Shown here: positions 37,163 to 48,494 of the stretch, one piece after another
Layout of the letters: each line of letters starts with the position of its first letter
Position numbering within the stretch: the first letter of the stretch is position 1
Assembly (NCBI GenBank): GCA_945828315.1
Contig: CALZQA010000001.1
Coordinates: 33,130-97,129 of the forward strand
Direction of reading: 5' to 3'
DNA length: 64,000 nt
Source: an uncultured bacterium
Lineage (GTDB): Bacteria > Bacillota > Clostridia > Lachnospirales > Lachnospiraceae
Made by a program: the position numbers and the translations under genes
The notes under the pieces: model-generated
Seen by the model: the letters and a program-made list of their open reading frames with translations, nothing else
Database searches by the model: none
What the model was told of the DNA's origin: nothing

Positions 37163-38125
37163 TCAATGAAAGATCGCACCAAGCACCGCGCTGATCGCTC
37201 CATACAAGACACCCGCCACCGGGAAGATGATCCATGAGAATCCCCAGTTTCCGGTCAGAAAGCTATAGCCAAGATAAATCGCAACAACGACGCTCCAGTA
37301 TGCACCCGAGAACTTCTCCGCCTTTTTCCTGCCCGGCGTATAATCTCCGGTCTGCAGCAGCTTATCATAGGAGGCATGGATCATCCCGGCATGTACAAGA
37401 AAAAATACACCGACTGCAACAAAAACCAGCAGTGCACACACGCCAACGACCAGCAGAAGATCGTCCTCCGTAAAGATCGACAATACCACCAGCGGGATCA
37501 CACCCACAATACACAATACGACACCAATCGTGATGCTGTAACGGAACGTCACAGCAAAATTCTCTTTTTCACCGGCAACCATCATGACTACATCCTTCGG
37601 GATCTCCAGCCATTCTTTTTCCATGTATTCATACTTTGACAGGCGCATTCCGGTCGTGATAAAAACAGCAACTGCAATTGCTACCAGTACAAGAAGCACC
37701 ACAAGGCCGATTGCTCCGGCAACGTTTTCCGGTATCAATGCCACATTGCCGAAAATTCTGCTTTTTTCCGATAATACACCCATCAACAATAAGCAGACCG
37801 GGCTCAGGATACACAAAAGCACGCCTGTCGCGATGCGTGGCGCAGCCTCTCTGCTCAGTGCCAGAAAATCCTCCGCCTCCTCAGGCGACACCTGCCGTCT
37901 GCGCTGTGACGACTTCTGTTCCAGCGCTTCTTCCTCTTTCAGAAGATAATCCGTACTCACATTCCACAACTCACTCATTCGGATGATCTTATCGATATCC
38001 GGTGTGCTCTCCCCTGTCTCCCATTTTGACACCGACTGTCTGGAGATGCCCAGGCGATCCGCCAGTTCCTCCTGAGACCAGCCGGATCTTTTTCTCAGAT
38101 CCATGATCTTTTCTGATAAACGCAT
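37163..38125 (-). CDS. XRE-family regulator with C-terminal membrane domain
   Basis: A 320-residue protein. Residues 1-60 are an XRE/Cro HTH (WSQEELADRLGISRQSVSKWE), about 60-100 an acidic linker, and the rest holds about six to seven hydrophobic segments. Such HTH-plus-membrane proteins are common in Clostridia; the membrane part is thought to sense the envelope or to tether the regulator. AAAGGTGG precedes the ATG. It is monocistronic, ended by a terminator, and its promoter overlaps palindromes that may be its own operators. Target genes are unknown. Confidence 0.85.
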   Translation of the reverse strand: MRLSEKIMDLRKRSGWSQEELADRLGISRQSVSKWETGESTPDIDKIIRMSELWNVSTDYLLKEEEALEQKSSQRRRQVSPEEAEDFLALSREAAPRIATGVLLCILSPVCLLLMGVLSEKSRIFGNVALIPENVAGAIGLVVLLVLVAIAVAVFITTGMRLSKYEYMEKEWLEIPKDVVMMVAGEKENFAVTFRYSITIGVVLCIVGVIPLVVLSIFTEDDLLLVVGVCALLVFVAVGVFFLVHAGMIHASYDKLLQTGDYTPGRKKAEKFSGAYWSVVVAIYLGYSFLTGNWGFSWIIFPVAGVLYGAISAVLGAIFH

Positions 38126-38156
38126 AAAAAATCAACCACCTTTCAAGTTATATCTT

Positions 38157-38185
38157 ATTTTATAACCTAAAAGGGCGGTTGACAA
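38157..38185 (-). promoter_or_regulatory. Promoter of the XRE gene
   Basis: Minus strand TTGTCA (38180-38185), 17 bp, TAAAAT (38157-38162). The -35 lies inside one arm of an inverted repeat (38177-38185/38207-38215). Confidence 0.7.
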
Positions 38186-38284
38186 CAACCAAATTCACTA
38201 TGAAATTTGTCAACCATGAGTTGCAAACAACTCATGGTTTGCAAAAATCCATTTATAATTGCCTACGGCAATGGGATTTTTGCA
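38177..38284. repeat. Three adjacent palindromes upstream of the XRE gene
   Basis: Palindrome 1: GGTTGACAA (38177-38185) with TTGTCAACC (38207-38215). Palindrome 2: 12-bp perfect arms (38212-38223 with 38228-38239), 4-nt loop. Palindrome 3: 11-bp arms TGCAAAAATCC (38240-38250 with 38274-38284) enclosing an inner 6-bp stem (38258-38263 with 38267-38272). Together they fill 108 bp of the 238-bp gap between the XRE gene and the J-domain gene. They may be operators, RNA structure or a small mobile repeat. The rest of the gap (38285-38363) holds nothing I recognise. Confidence 0.8.
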
Positions 38285-38363
38285 CTCCTGAATCATTTTC
38301 TCACGGTCTCAGCAGCCAGTGCTTCGACCTGTTGCTTACAATTGCAACCGCCGGTTTCACTTC

Positions 38364-38897
38364 TTACACAGCAAACAACATGCGGAGTCTGTCATACTCC
38401 CGATTAATCTCCTGTAATGTTTCCGTATCACCGCACATATTATCCGGGTGATAGATCCTGACCAGATCCTTATAACGTTTTTTCAGTGCGATCTCGCTCT
38501 GTACTCCGATAAAGAAGAGCTCACCTTTAACAACCGAAGGGTTTTCCTGCGGTGTCGGCTCCTGTTTCTGCTGATACTGTCTGACGCGGTCATAAAATTC
38601 ACGCTTGCGCTCCAGATGTTGTTTCTCATCCGCAAGTTTTCTGAGTTCGTCTTCCAGTACCTGCTGCTTCATCCGCAGCACATATTCTTCCTGCGCGCGA
38701 AACTTGGCATCTGCCTCTTTCTGTCTGCAGAAATCCTTTCGATCTCGCTCGAGTTTTTCCCGCTGCATTTCCAAGCGTCGCTTATCATCCTCCAGTTTGC
38801 GCTTATCACGCTCGATCTCTATCGTTTTTTTAAAAAACCATTGCTGGAATGCCATGATGTCATCCTGTGTCTCAGGCACAACTGTCTGCATAGACAT
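38364..38897 (-). CDS. Coiled-coil protein with C-terminal J domain
   Basis: A 177-residue protein: a charged Lys/Arg/Glu coiled coil (about 20-105), a Gln/Pro linker, then a C-terminal J domain (about 120-175) with the HPD tripeptide in RIYHPDNMCG. J domains activate DnaK ATPase, so this is a specialised co-chaperone whose coiled coil may select clients. It starts at ATG 38897, 9 nt after AAAGGAG. It lies immediately downstream of dnaJ with its own promoter and is not DnaJ itself: it has no zinc-finger or G/F region. Confidence 0.85.
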   Translation of the reverse strand: MSMQTVVPETQDDIMAFQQWFFKKTIEIERDKRKLEDDKRRLEMQREKLERDRKDFCRQKEADAKFRAQEEYVLRMKQQVLEDELRKLADEKQHLERKREFYDRVRQYQQKQEPTPQENPSVVKGELFFIGVQSEIALKKRYKDLVRIYHPDNMCGDTETLQEINREYDRLRMLFAV

Positions 38898-38943
38898 AGG
38901 CAATCACTCCTTTGAAAATAAACCAAACTAAATGTTTCTATCC

Positions 38944-38973
38944 AGTATATCGACAACCTTTAAAAAAAATCAA
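38944..38973 (-). promoter_or_regulatory. Promoter of the J-domain gene
   Basis: Minus strand TTGATT (38968-38973), 18 bp, TATACT (38944-38949). The -35 overlaps the terminator of the dnaJ operon. Confidence 0.55.
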
Positions 38974-39023
38974 GATATTGCGACAAAAAAACTAAAAATT
39001 TTTTTCATCTACAATATCTTGAT
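38961..39023 (-). terminator. Terminator of the hrcA-grpE-dnaK-dnaJ operon
   Basis: Minus strand: perfect 12-bp stem (39012-39023 with 38969-38980) with a long loop of 31 nt and a tail of eight Ts. It lies 54 bp after dnaJ. Confidence 0.8.
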
Positions 39024-39077
39024 CAAAATTCGTTCGGTTTATTCACATTCCAACGGACAATACGTGAATCTATCCAC

Positions 39078-40238
39078 TTATTTCTTGCGTCCAAATCCTT
39101 TTTTCTTTGTCTTATGATCTCCGTCCGCAGCTCCGTTCTGATTTCCCAAAGAGTTTCCGGTCTCTGCGTCAAACTGGCGAAGCAGTTCTTTGGCCTCACT
39201 GTTTAATCCGGTGGGCACCTGCACAACCAGTGTCACATACTGGTCACCACGCACATTGGGATTACGCAATGACGGAACGCCTTTTCCTTTTAATCGGATG
39301 CGTGTATCCGTCTGTGTACCCGGTTTTACCTCATAGATCACATCTCCGTTTACCGTACCGATACGCACCTCACCGCCGAGCGCTGCCTGCGCATAAGAAA
39401 TTGGTGCTGTGGAGTACAGATCCATATCACGTCTCTGTAAAAACGGATGTGCACTGACAATGACCTCGACGAGCAGATCGCCTCTCGGCCCGCCGTTTGT
39501 ACCCGGCTCGCCTTTCTCACGTATACGTACGCTCTGTCCGTTGTCAATACCGGCAGGAATGCTGACCTCAATCTTCTTGCGGTTGTTCAGATAACCTGTT
39601 CCGCGGCATCCCGGACATTTCTCTCTGACCACCTTACCGCTTCCGTTACAATCCGGACAGGTCGTGATATTCTGCACAACACCGAACAGAGACTGCTGGG
39701 TCATGCGCACCTGACCACGTCCGCCGCACTTTGTACATGTCTCCGGACTGGTTCCGGGCTTTGCTCCGGTTCCATGGCAGTCAGGACACTCGTCCTTAAG
39801 TACCATATCGATCTCTTTTTTACAACCGAATACGGCTTCCTCAAAGGTAATACGCACCTGCGTGCGGACATTTGCCCCCTTCATCGGACCATTGTTCGCG
39901 CGTCTGCCGCCTCCGAAGCCGCCGCCAAATAAATCTCCGAAAATATCCCCAAAGCTGCCGAAGATATCTCCCATATCATTAAAATCAAAGCCTCCGCCGC
40001 CGGCGCCGCCGTCAAAAGCAGCGTGACCGAACTGGTCATACTGGCGTCTCTTATCCGGGTCACTCAGGATCGCATACGCCTCAGAAGCCTCTTTAAACTT
40101 TGCCTCTGCCTCTTTATCACCCGGATTTGTATCCGGGTGATATTTTTTGGCAAGTGCGCGGTACGCCTTTTTCAGCGCCGCGTCATCGGCGTTTCTGTCA
40201 ACGCCGAGAACCTCGTAATAATCTCTCTTGTCTGCCAT
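39078..40238 (-). CDS. dnaJ: Chaperone protein DnaJ
   Basis: The Hsp40 co-chaperone, 386 residues: J domain with HPD in [11 protein letters not shown], Gly/Phe-rich region (about 75-110), a zinc domain with four CxxCxGxG repeats ([32 protein letters not shown]) and the C-terminal client-binding domains. It follows dnaK by 2 bp. Confidence 0.98.
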   Translation of the reverse strand: MADKRDYYEVLGVDRNADDAALKKAYRALAKKYHPDTNPGDKEAEAKFKEASEAYAILSDPDKRRQYDQFGHAAFDGGAGGGGFDFNDMGDIFGSFGDIFGDLFGGGFGGGRRANNGPMKGANVRTQVRITFEEAVFGCKKEIDMVLKDECPDCHGTGAKPGTSPETCTKCGGRGQVRMTQQSLFGVVQNITTCPDCNGSGKVVREKCPGCRGTGYLNNRKKIEVSIPAGIDNGQSVRIREKGEPGTNGGPRGDLLVEVIVSAHPFLQRRDMDLYSTAPISYAQAALGGEVRIGTVNGDVIYEVKPGTQTDTRIRLKGKGVPSLRNPNVRGDQYVTLVVQVPTGLNSEAKELLRQFDAETGNSLGNQNGAADGDHKTKKKGFGRKK

Positions 40239-40240
40239 GA

Positions 40241-42133
<1,893 letters not shown>

Positions 42134-42171
42134 CTACTTGATATATAAAAATGTTTTATTACCTGTTAATT

Positions 42172-42846
42172 TTACTGCACGACTGCTACCATACTGTGAC
42201 GCACAACGGAATCACGATAGGTATAACCTTTTTGCAGTTCCTGTGCCACGATGCCTGATTCGTACTCCTCGCTCTCCACCTGCATCACCGCGTTGTGGAA
42301 TTCGGGATCAAATTCCTTGCCGACCGCCTCAATGGGCTTTACATCCAGCTCGGAAAATACGGTCATCATCTGCTTGTAGATCTTATCCATACCGTCCACA
42401 AATGCATCGTTTTTCTGTTCTTCGGGAACGGCTGCCAATCCGCGCTCAAAATTGTCCACCACCGGAAGGATCTTTTCGATGATGCTCTTTGCACCAACCT
42501 CATACATCTGAGTCTTCTCCTTTTCGGTACGCTTGCGGAAGTTTTCAAACTCCGCCATCTGGCGCTTCACCTGATCGGTCAGCTCCTCGATGCGCTCATC
42601 GCGCTTATCCTTTTTCTTTTCCTTTTTCTTAAAGGGGCTTTTTTTCTCGCCCTTCGAAGCCTGTGCATCTTCCGGCTCTCCGCCATCCTGTTCAGTTGCT
42701 TCCGAAGTGTTATCCTCACCCGCAGCTTCTTCCTCCCCGGCGATGGCTTCCTCAGCCGCGGTTTCCGGCTCTCCGGAAACTTCCTCAGAAGTGGGCTGTT
42801 CGGTCTGTTCGTCTAAAACAGTGTCTGTTGTTTTTTCTTCTGCCAT
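42172..42846 (-). CDS. grpE: GrpE nucleotide exchange factor
   Basis: Exchanges ADP for ATP on DnaK. 224 residues: an unusually long acidic Glu/Ala-rich N-terminus (about 1-65), coiled coil (FENFRKRTEKEKTQMYE), and C-terminal beta domain with AVGKEFDPEFHNAVMQVE. The second acidic-plus-KKK segment before the coiled coil makes it longer than the usual ~190 residues. 32 bp after hrcA. Confidence 0.96.
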   Translation of the reverse strand: MAEEKTTDTVLDEQTEQPTSEEVSGEPETAAEEAIAGEEEAAGEDNTSEATEQDGGEPEDAQASKGEKKSPFKKKEKKKDKRDERIEELTDQVKRQMAEFENFRKRTEKEKTQMYEVGAKSIIEKILPVVDNFERGLAAVPEEQKNDAFVDGMDKIYKQMMTVFSELDVKPIEAVGKEFDPEFHNAVMQVESEEYESGIVAQELQKGYTYRDSVVRHSMVAVVQ

Positions 42847-42878
42847 TTGCAGTCACCTTCCATTTCTATGTGATATAT

Positions 42879-43925
42879 CTATTTTTGTTCAGGCGGCTTT
42901 TTAAATATACCGTCCAACTGATTTTTCAATGTTTTCAGATTATCCATTACATTTTCGTAATCCATTCGCTTCGGGCCGATGATTCCGATGGTACCCTTCA
43001 TGCCCTCACCCAGCTCATAAGTGGCAGTCACAACACTGCAGTCCTTCATGGTCTGCACCGGCGACTCGCTACCGATATAAACCTGAATACCGGTATTTTC
43101 TTCATCGGAGAGCGTATCGTTCATAAGACTTACCAGCTGTTGTTTTTCTTCAAAAGCGGAGATCAGCTGCTGCGCGCGTCCCGAATCTGCCAGTTCCGGA
43201 TATTTGAAAATGTTCGTGGCACCGCTGGTGTAGATCTCCAGATCCTCATCCTCGGAAACGGATTCAGCGATGGCATCCAATACCTTGCTCACGATCTCGC
43301 TGTGAATACCTGCCTGTTCTTTTAGCTTGGCAATGGTTGCGAGATTGATCTGATTCAATGCCAGTCCGTTCAGGCTTGTGTTCAACAGCAGATTCAGTTT
43401 TAAGATGTGTTCGTTATCCAAACCGTTCAGATCCGTGCGAATGATCTTGTTCTTTACGATGTTTCCCTCCAGCACGATCACTGCCAGAAGCTGCTCCTCA
43501 TCCACCTGTGAGAGCTGGATGAATTTCAGCTTGCCCTGCTGATACTGAGGTGCGGTGATCATTGTGGCATAATTCGTATTTGTTGCCAGCATCTTTACCA
43601 CCTGCTTTAAGACCTGCTCCATCTTCTCGGTCCGCTCGATAACGAAATCCTTCATCTCGGACACTTCGCGGTCCTTTTCCTCCATCAGATTATCCACATA
43701 AAAGCGATAGCCCTTGTCGGAAGGGATACGACCGGCAGAAGTGTGCGGCTGAACAATGTAGCCCAGTTCCTCCAGATCGGACATCTCATTGCGGATCGTT
43801 GCGGAACTCAGATTCAGATCCGTGTACTTGGAGATCGTACGGGAACCAACCGGTTCACCAGTCTCCAGATATGTCTGAATGATTGCCTTTAAAATTTTTG
43901 TTTTTCTCTCATCTAAGTGCTCCAT
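42879..43925 (-). CDS. hrcA: Heat-inducible transcription repressor HrcA
   Basis: HrcA binds CIRCE and represses class I heat-shock genes; GroEL keeps it folded. 348 residues: winged HTH (ILKAIIQTYLETGEPVGSRTISKYTDL), SSATIRNEMSDLEELGYIVQPHTSAGRIPSDKGYR split over 60-90, and the GAF-like C-terminal domain. I chose ATG 43925 because the leader to 43961 overlaps the CIRCE region and AGAGGTGA precedes the ATG. It is autoregulated by the CIRCE site just upstream. Confidence 0.97.
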   Translation of the reverse strand: MEHLDERKTKILKAIIQTYLETGEPVGSRTISKYTDLNLSSATIRNEMSDLEELGYIVQPHTSAGRIPSDKGYRFYVDNLMEEKDREVSEMKDFVIERTEKMEQVLKQVVKMLATNTNYATMITAPQYQQGKLKFIQLSQVDEEQLLAVIVLEGNIVKNKIIRTDLNGLDNEHILKLNLLLNTSLNGLALNQINLATIAKLKEQAGIHSEIVSKVLDAIAESVSEDEDLEIYTSGATNIFKYPELADSGRAQQLISAFEEKQQLVSLMNDTLSDEENTGIQVYIGSESPVQTMKDCSVVTATYELGEGMKGTIGIIGPKRMDYENVMDNLKTLKNQLDGIFKKPPEQK

Positions 43926-43954
43926 GGACTCACCTCTCACCTTCGGGGGTGTTA

Positions 43955-43981
43955 TTAGCACTCATCGAAAAGGAGTGCTAA
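43955..43981. promoter_or_regulatory. CIRCE operator
   Basis: TTAGCACTC (43955-43963), nine spacer bases, GAGTGCTAA (43973-43981): a perfect consensus CIRCE, HrcA-binding site. It lies just after the predicted transcription start of the hrcA operon. Confidence 0.98.
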
Positions 43982-43995
43982 TCGTTTCTGTAACT

Positions 43996-44024
43996 AAGAT
44001 AGCACTGCCGCATCATAATGTCAA
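43996..44024 (-). promoter_or_regulatory. Sigma-A promoter of the hrcA-grpE-dnaK-dnaJ operon
   Basis: Minus strand TTGACA (44019-44024), 17 bp, TATCTT (43996-44001), with the CIRCE element directly downstream. Confidence 0.9.
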
Positions 44025-44045
44025 CACTTTATTTGTGAAAAATGT

Positions 44046-44084
44046 ATTAAAAATAAATGCGAAGCCTAAATCAGCTTCGCATTT
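44046..44084 (-). terminator. Terminator overlapping the end of the thioesterase gene
   Basis: Minus strand: perfect 11-bp stem (44074-44084 with 44055-44065), 8-nt loop and an ATTTTTAA tail. The upstream arm is made of the last codons of the thioesterase and its stop codon lies in the loop. It ends the lepA-hemW transcript before the hrcA promoter. Confidence 0.88.
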
Positions 44085-44452
44085 GCTTTCATTTGGAATT
44101 TCTCGTTCTGGATAATGAAGCGTTCGTGTTTTCCTTCGCCTACCACACCCTTCGCATCACTTGCAGTCACTTCAAACACAAGACGCCGTCCATCCACTTC
44201 TGTCAATGTGGACTCGCAAGTCACCTTCATTCCGACCGGTGTCGGAGCAGTGTGCTTGATCTCAAGAAGTGTTCCAACAGTTCCGCTTCCTTCCTCCAAC
44301 TCATTCGCAACGCTTCTCCAGCAGGTCTCCTCCATGAGCGCGATCAGTGCGGGCGTGGCAAATACATCCAGTGTCCCGCTGCCCATTACTTTCGCGGTAT
44401 TGCTCTCGTTTACAGTTACAGTTCTTGTTCCTTTGATTCCTGTTTCTAACAT
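44066..44452 (-). CDS. FlK-type hotdog thioesterase family protein
   Basis: A 128-residue single hotdog-domain thioesterase like fluoroacetyl-CoA thioesterase FlK, with VMGSGTLDVFATPALIALMEETCWRSV split into family motifs GSGTLDVFATP and ALMEETC, and VGTLLEIKHTAPTPVG (catalytic Thr/His region). Bacterial homologues without FlK specificity are common in gut Clostridia; the acyl-CoA substrate is unknown. It is 21 bp after hemW, and no thioesterase stands at this place in Bacillus. Confidence 0.82.
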   Translation of the reverse strand: MLETGIKGTRTVTVNESNTAKVMGSGTLDVFATPALIALMEETCWRSVANELEEGSGTVGTLLEIKHTAPTPVGMKVTCESTLTEVDGRRLVFEVTASDAKGVVGEGKHERFIIQNEKFQMKANAKLI

Positions 44453-44473
44453 AATTTGTCTCCTTTTCGTTGT

Positions 44474-45613
44474 TTATAAAAATCGGTACAGTACCTGGTT
44501 GCTTACATCCCGCCCAAAGGGTGTCAGCCGGTAGTGTGTTCCGGTATCGGTCAGCAGCTCCTGCGCGGTCAGATCTTTCAGCACATCACCGTAGACTGCC
44601 TCTGCACTCAGCCCGAAACGACGCACAAAATCTGCCTTTGCAACCCCGGCCGTCATGCGGAGTCCCAGATAAAAGAACTCTGCCATACGGTCGTTTTTGG
44701 ATAGGTGTTGCACTTCGCGGGGAGTAAAATCCTCTTCCAGATACGCACGCAGCTCTGACGTATTACAAAATCGGGTTTCTTCTATATAAGAAGAAGCGCC
44801 AAGTCCCAGACCCAGATACTCTTCTCCGGTCCAGTAACCGATATTGTGCCGGCATGCAAATCCAGCTTTCGCATAGTTGGATATCTCATAACGCTCATAG
44901 CCGTAATCCGCCAGCAGCGCCCCGGTCAGCTCATACATGGCGCGCTCACTCTCCTCGCTCGGCAGCACCTGCGGCTCTTTTCCCGCATCCCGCAGCTTTT
45001 CGTCCGCCCGATACCGTTCATAGAAGGGCGTGCCCTCCTCAATGATGAGACTGTAGGCGGAAATATGCTCCGGGTGCAAAGACAACACCTGATGCAGTGT
45101 TTTTTCATAGGAAGCGATCGTCTGTCCCGGCAGCGCGCTCATCAGATCCACATTCACGTTGCGGATCCCCGCCTCCCGCACCAGACCATAGCTGCGCAGG
45201 AAATCATCGTAAGTATGGATGCGCCCCAGCAGACGCAGTTCCCGTTCTGATGTGGACTGCAGGCCCAGGCTTACCCGGTTCACGCCTCCCTGCGCCAACG
45301 CCCGCGCCTTTCCCGTTGTGATCGTACCGGGATTCGCCTCAACCGTGATCTCCGCACCGGCCGCCAGCACAAAATGCTCCTGCACCGCTGCCAGCAGACG
45401 TGACAGCTGTTCGATACACAGGATCGTCGGCGTTCCGCCTCCGATAAAGACCGTATCGATCACTTTCTCTTGAAAAGAAGCAGCCTGCCCCACAAGCTGC
45501 TTCTCCAGACATTCCATATAACGCCCGATCGTGTCCTGATCCGCCGGGGCAGACAGAAAATCACAATAGGCACACTTTCTCACACAAAACGGAATATGGA
45601 TATAAAGTTCCAT
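44474..45613 (-). CDS. hemW: Radical SAM heme chaperone HemW
   Basis: A 379-residue HemN-like protein with radical SAM motif CVRKCAYCDF near residues 9-18, VFIGGGTPT and the GLQSTSERELRLLGR segment. Family members bind heme and deliver it rather than make it. This one shows the CxxxCxxC motif without an extra cysteine after CDF, the HemW and not HemN pattern. It follows lepA as in Bacillus. Confidence 0.92.
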   Translation of the reverse strand: MELYIHIPFCVRKCAYCDFLSAPADQDTIGRYMECLEKQLVGQAASFQEKVIDTVFIGGGTPTILCIEQLSRLLAAVQEHFVLAAGAEITVEANPGTITTGKARALAQGGVNRVSLGLQSTSERELRLLGRIHTYDDFLRSYGLVREAGIRNVNVDLMSALPGQTIASYEKTLHQVLSLHPEHISAYSLIIEEGTPFYERYRADEKLRDAGKEPQVLPSEESERAMYELTGALLADYGYERYEISNYAKAGFACRHNIGYWTGEEYLGLGLGASSYIEETRFCNTSELRAYLEEDFTPREVQHLSKNDRMAEFFYLGLRMTAGVAKADFVRRFGLSAEAVYGDVLKDLTAQELLTDTGTHYRLTPFGRDVSNQVLYRFL

Positions 45614-45640
45614 AATTGTTCGTTCCTCACATACAAATGC

Positions 45641-47452
45641 TTACTTTCCTTCATCAAGCTTTAACACACTCATAAATGCTTCCTGCGGGATCTCTACGTT
45701 ACCCACCTGACGCATACGCTTTTTACCCTCTTTCTGCTTCTCCAGCAGCTTTTTCTTACGGGAAATGTCACCGCCGTAACATTTTGCCAGCACATCCTTT
45801 CGCACCGCCTTGACCGTCTCGCGGGCAATGATCTTGCTGCCGACTGCTGCCTGAATGGGAATCTCAAACAAGTGTCTCGGTATCTCTTCCTTTAACCGCT
45901 CGCACATCCGTCTGCCACGCTCATATGCCGTGCCGGCAAAAACGATAAAGGACAACGCATCCACCGGTTCACGATTGATCAGGATATCCAGTTTCACCAG
46001 ATCTGAACGCACATAACCTTTCATCTCATAATCGAAAGAAGCATAACCACGGGAGCGGGATTTCAATGCGTCAAAGAAATCGTAGATGATCTCGTTGAGC
46101 GGAAGATCATATTTGAGCACCGCACGGGTCTCCTCAATATATTCCATGCTGATATAAACACCGCGACGTTCCTGACACAGATCCATAATGGAACCGATAA
46201 ATTCGCTGGTCACCATGATCTCCGCACAGACAAAGGGTTCTTCCATATACTCGATCTCCGAGGGATCCGGCAGATTGGAAGGATTCGTCAGGTCGATCAC
46301 CTCGCCGTCTGTCTTGTGCACTTTATAAATAACACCCGGAGCAGTCGTCACCAGATCCAGATTGTACTCGCGCTCCAGACGTTCCTGTATGATCTCCAGA
46401 TGGAGCAGCCCCAGAAAACCACAACGGAAACCAAAACCCAGCGCCACAGATGTCTCCGGCTCAAACTGAAGGGATGCATCATTCAGCTGCAGCTTTTCCA
46501 GTGCATCCCGAAGATCCGGATATTTTGCACTGTCTGCGGGATAAAGTCCGCAGTAAACCATCGGATTTACTTTTTTATAACCCGGCAGCGGTTCTGCACA
46601 CGGGCGGTTTGCATCCGTCACCGTATCACCCACGCGGGTATCTTTCACATTTTTCAGGGAAGCGGTGATATAACCGACCATACCGGCAGGAAGTTCATCA
46701 CACGGAATAAACTGTCCGGCTCCGAAATATCCAACCTCTACCACCTCTGCTTTTGCTCCGGTGGCCATCATGAGCATCGTCATTCCCGGTTTGATCGTAC
46801 CTTCTTTGATCCGGCAGAAAACGATTACCCCCTTATAGGAATCATAGAGCGAATCAAAGATCAGCGCCTGCAGCGGTGCAGAAGGGTCACCGGTAGGCGC
46901 AGGCAGTTTGTGTACGATCGCCTCCAGAACATCCTCGATATTTTCTCCGGTCTTTGCAGAGATGCGCGGCGCGTCCTGCGCCTCGATCCCGATCACATCC
47001 TCGATCTCATTTACCACAAAATCCGGCCTTGCGCTTGGCAGGTCGATCTTATTGATGACCGGAAACACCTCCAGATCATGATCCAACGCCAGATATACAT
47101 TTGCCAGCGTCTGTGCCTCGATACCCTGTGCTGCGTCCACTACGAGGATCGCACCGTCACAAGCCGCCAGCGAGCGTGAAACTTCATAGGTGAAGTCCAC
47201 GTGCCCCGGTGTATCGATCAGGTTGAAAATATACTCCTCTCCGTCCTGTGCGTTGTATATAATGCGCACAGCCTGAGATTTGATCGTAATGCCGCGCTCA
47301 CGCTCCAGATCCATGTTATCCAACACCTGGCTCTGCATCTCCCGGCTGGTGAGCAGACCGGTTTTTTCGATAATACGGTCTGCCAGCGTGGATTTGCCGT
47401 GGTCAATATGCGCCACAATACAAAAGTTTCGAATCTTGCTCTGATCTATCAT
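45641..47452 (-). CDS. lepA: Elongation factor 4 (LepA)
   Basis: A 603-residue translational GTPase: P-loop [16 protein letters not shown] (about 15-30), [19 protein letters not shown]-like domains and the LepA-specific C-terminus ([21 protein letters not shown]). Its role is ribosome biogenesis or back-translocation under stress. It lies 32 bp after the C39 peptidase gene. In Bacillus it follows spoIIP/yqxA. Confidence 0.98.
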   Translation of the reverse strand: MIDQSKIRNFCIVAHIDHGKSTLADRIIEKTGLLTSREMQSQVLDNMDLERERGITIKSQAVRIIYNAQDGEEYIFNLIDTPGHVDFTYEVSRSLAACDGAILVVDAAQGIEAQTLANVYLALDHDLEVFPVINKIDLPSARPDFVVNEIEDVIGIEAQDAPRISAKTGENIEDVLEAIVHKLPAPTGDPSAPLQALIFDSLYDSYKGVIVFCRIKEGTIKPGMTMLMMATGAKAEVVEVGYFGAGQFIPCDELPAGMVGYITASLKNVKDTRVGDTVTDANRPCAEPLPGYKKVNPMVYCGLYPADSAKYPDLRDALEKLQLNDASLQFEPETSVALGFGFRCGFLGLLHLEIIQERLEREYNLDLVTTAPGVIYKVHKTDGEVIDLTNPSNLPDPSEIEYMEEPFVCAEIMVTSEFIGSIMDLCQERRGVYISMEYIEETRAVLKYDLPLNEIIYDFFDALKSRSRGYASFDYEMKGYVRSDLVKLDILINREPVDALSFIVFAGTAYERGRRMCERLKEEIPRHLFEIPIQAAVGSKIIARETVKAVRKDVLAKCYGGDISRKKKLLEKQKEGKKRMRQVGNVEIPQEAFMSVLKLDEGK

Positions 47453-47484
47453 AATATAAATTTACTCTCCTGTTATTAACATTT

Positions 47485-48483
47485 CTATTTTGCCGACAGG
47501 CTCGACTTCGGGATCCGAAGCCCCCAGCCATTCGCATCTGTCATGACACGATAGCCCATTTCATTGGCGCATTTCACTTTTGCGTCTGTGGGATCCGCGA
47601 TCAAAATATCCGCAGGTGTGAGCTTCGCTCTTTCCACACCCTTACGCACACCGATCGCAGTCACGGAATGCCCGATCACACGGATCAGCACAGGTTTTCC
47701 CTCGCAGAGATAATCATAAACTGCCTGACACTGCTGCTTGACGGAATAAGCTTTGCTGCCCTCTGCCACCACAGAATTGGTCCAGGTGGCACCTACGCCG
47801 GTGATCCAGCCCTCATCATTCGGGCTGAAAGGCTTGTCCATATAAATGGATGCCAACATTGCATCCGCCGTCGCCGTACACCCAACATTCTTACCACTGC
47901 TGCCGATAAACCGATCATAGTCATACTGGCAGTACAGATATTCCGGCTTGAAATTCTTTAACACGAGGAATCCGCTGTAATTATTCTGCTTGTAATCCGT
48001 CTTCGTATTCGACGTATAATTTACCAGCGCACTTTTCGCCACAGGCAGATCCGGTGCAGCAGGCGCTTCCTGCTGCGGCGTCTGCGGTGTTTCTTCTGCT
48101 GAAGATTCCTCGGTGATCTGTGTTTCCTCCGTCACGATCTTTTTCCAATGTGCATACAGCACCTGATCATTTTTTCCCTTGAATACCGTCTTGGCTGTCA
48201 CCTTCGTGCCGCCGGTCTTTTTCGTGTACCAGCCCAGAAACTTATAACCGGTTCTGGTCGTCGTCGGCAATTTGCCATACGCTTCTTTATCAGAAAGGGT
48301 CAGTGTTGTCTTCACCTTTTTCCCCTTGTTTGCATCAAAGCTGATATCATAGTATGTGACCGTCTGCTCACCATCTTCTGTCTGTACGACCGCAACCGTC
48401 TTTGCTGCCGCCATGTCTGCCGGTGCCAGCATCATCGTCACTGCCAGCGCACCCGCTGTGAAAACTCTGTAAAATCTTCGCAT
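47485..48483 (-). CDS. Secreted C39-type cysteine peptidase with InlB-type repeat
   Basis: A 332-residue exported protein: signal peptide (1-27, ending PADMAAA), an InlB B-repeat/Flg_new module (about 43-113, with GYKFLGWYTKKTGG), a Glu/Thr/Pro/Gln-rich linker (115-150) and a C39_2 papain-like domain. The catalytic triad is probably Cys202 (VGCTATADA), His272 (GHSVTAIGV) and Asp297 (IADPTDA). No sortase motif or wall-binding domain was seen, so it is probably released. It lies between the EAL gene and lepA, likely co-transcribed. The substrate is unknown. Confidence 0.82.
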   Translation of the reverse strand: MRRFYRVFTAGALAVTMMLAPADMAAAKTVAVVQTEDGEQTVTYYDISFDANKGKKVKTTLTLSDKEAYGKLPTTTRTGYKFLGWYTKKTGGTKVTAKTVFKGKNDQVLYAHWKKIVTEETQITEESSAEETPQTPQQEAPAAPDLPVAKSALVNYTSNTKTDYKQNNYSGFLVLKNFKPEYLYCQYDYDRFIGSSGKNVGCTATADAMLASIYMDKPFSPNDEGWITGVGATWTNSVVAEGSKAYSVKQQCQAVYDYLCEGKPVLIRVIGHSVTAIGVRKGVERAKLTPADILIADPTDAKVKCANEMGYRVMTDANGWGLRIPKSSLSAK

Positions 48484-48494
48484 ATGTACTCCAT

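Noticed and set aside
46316..47179. Long plus-strand open frame opposite lepA
   Set aside because: It is a shadow frame of a highly conserved gene; composition and lack of start signals do not support it.
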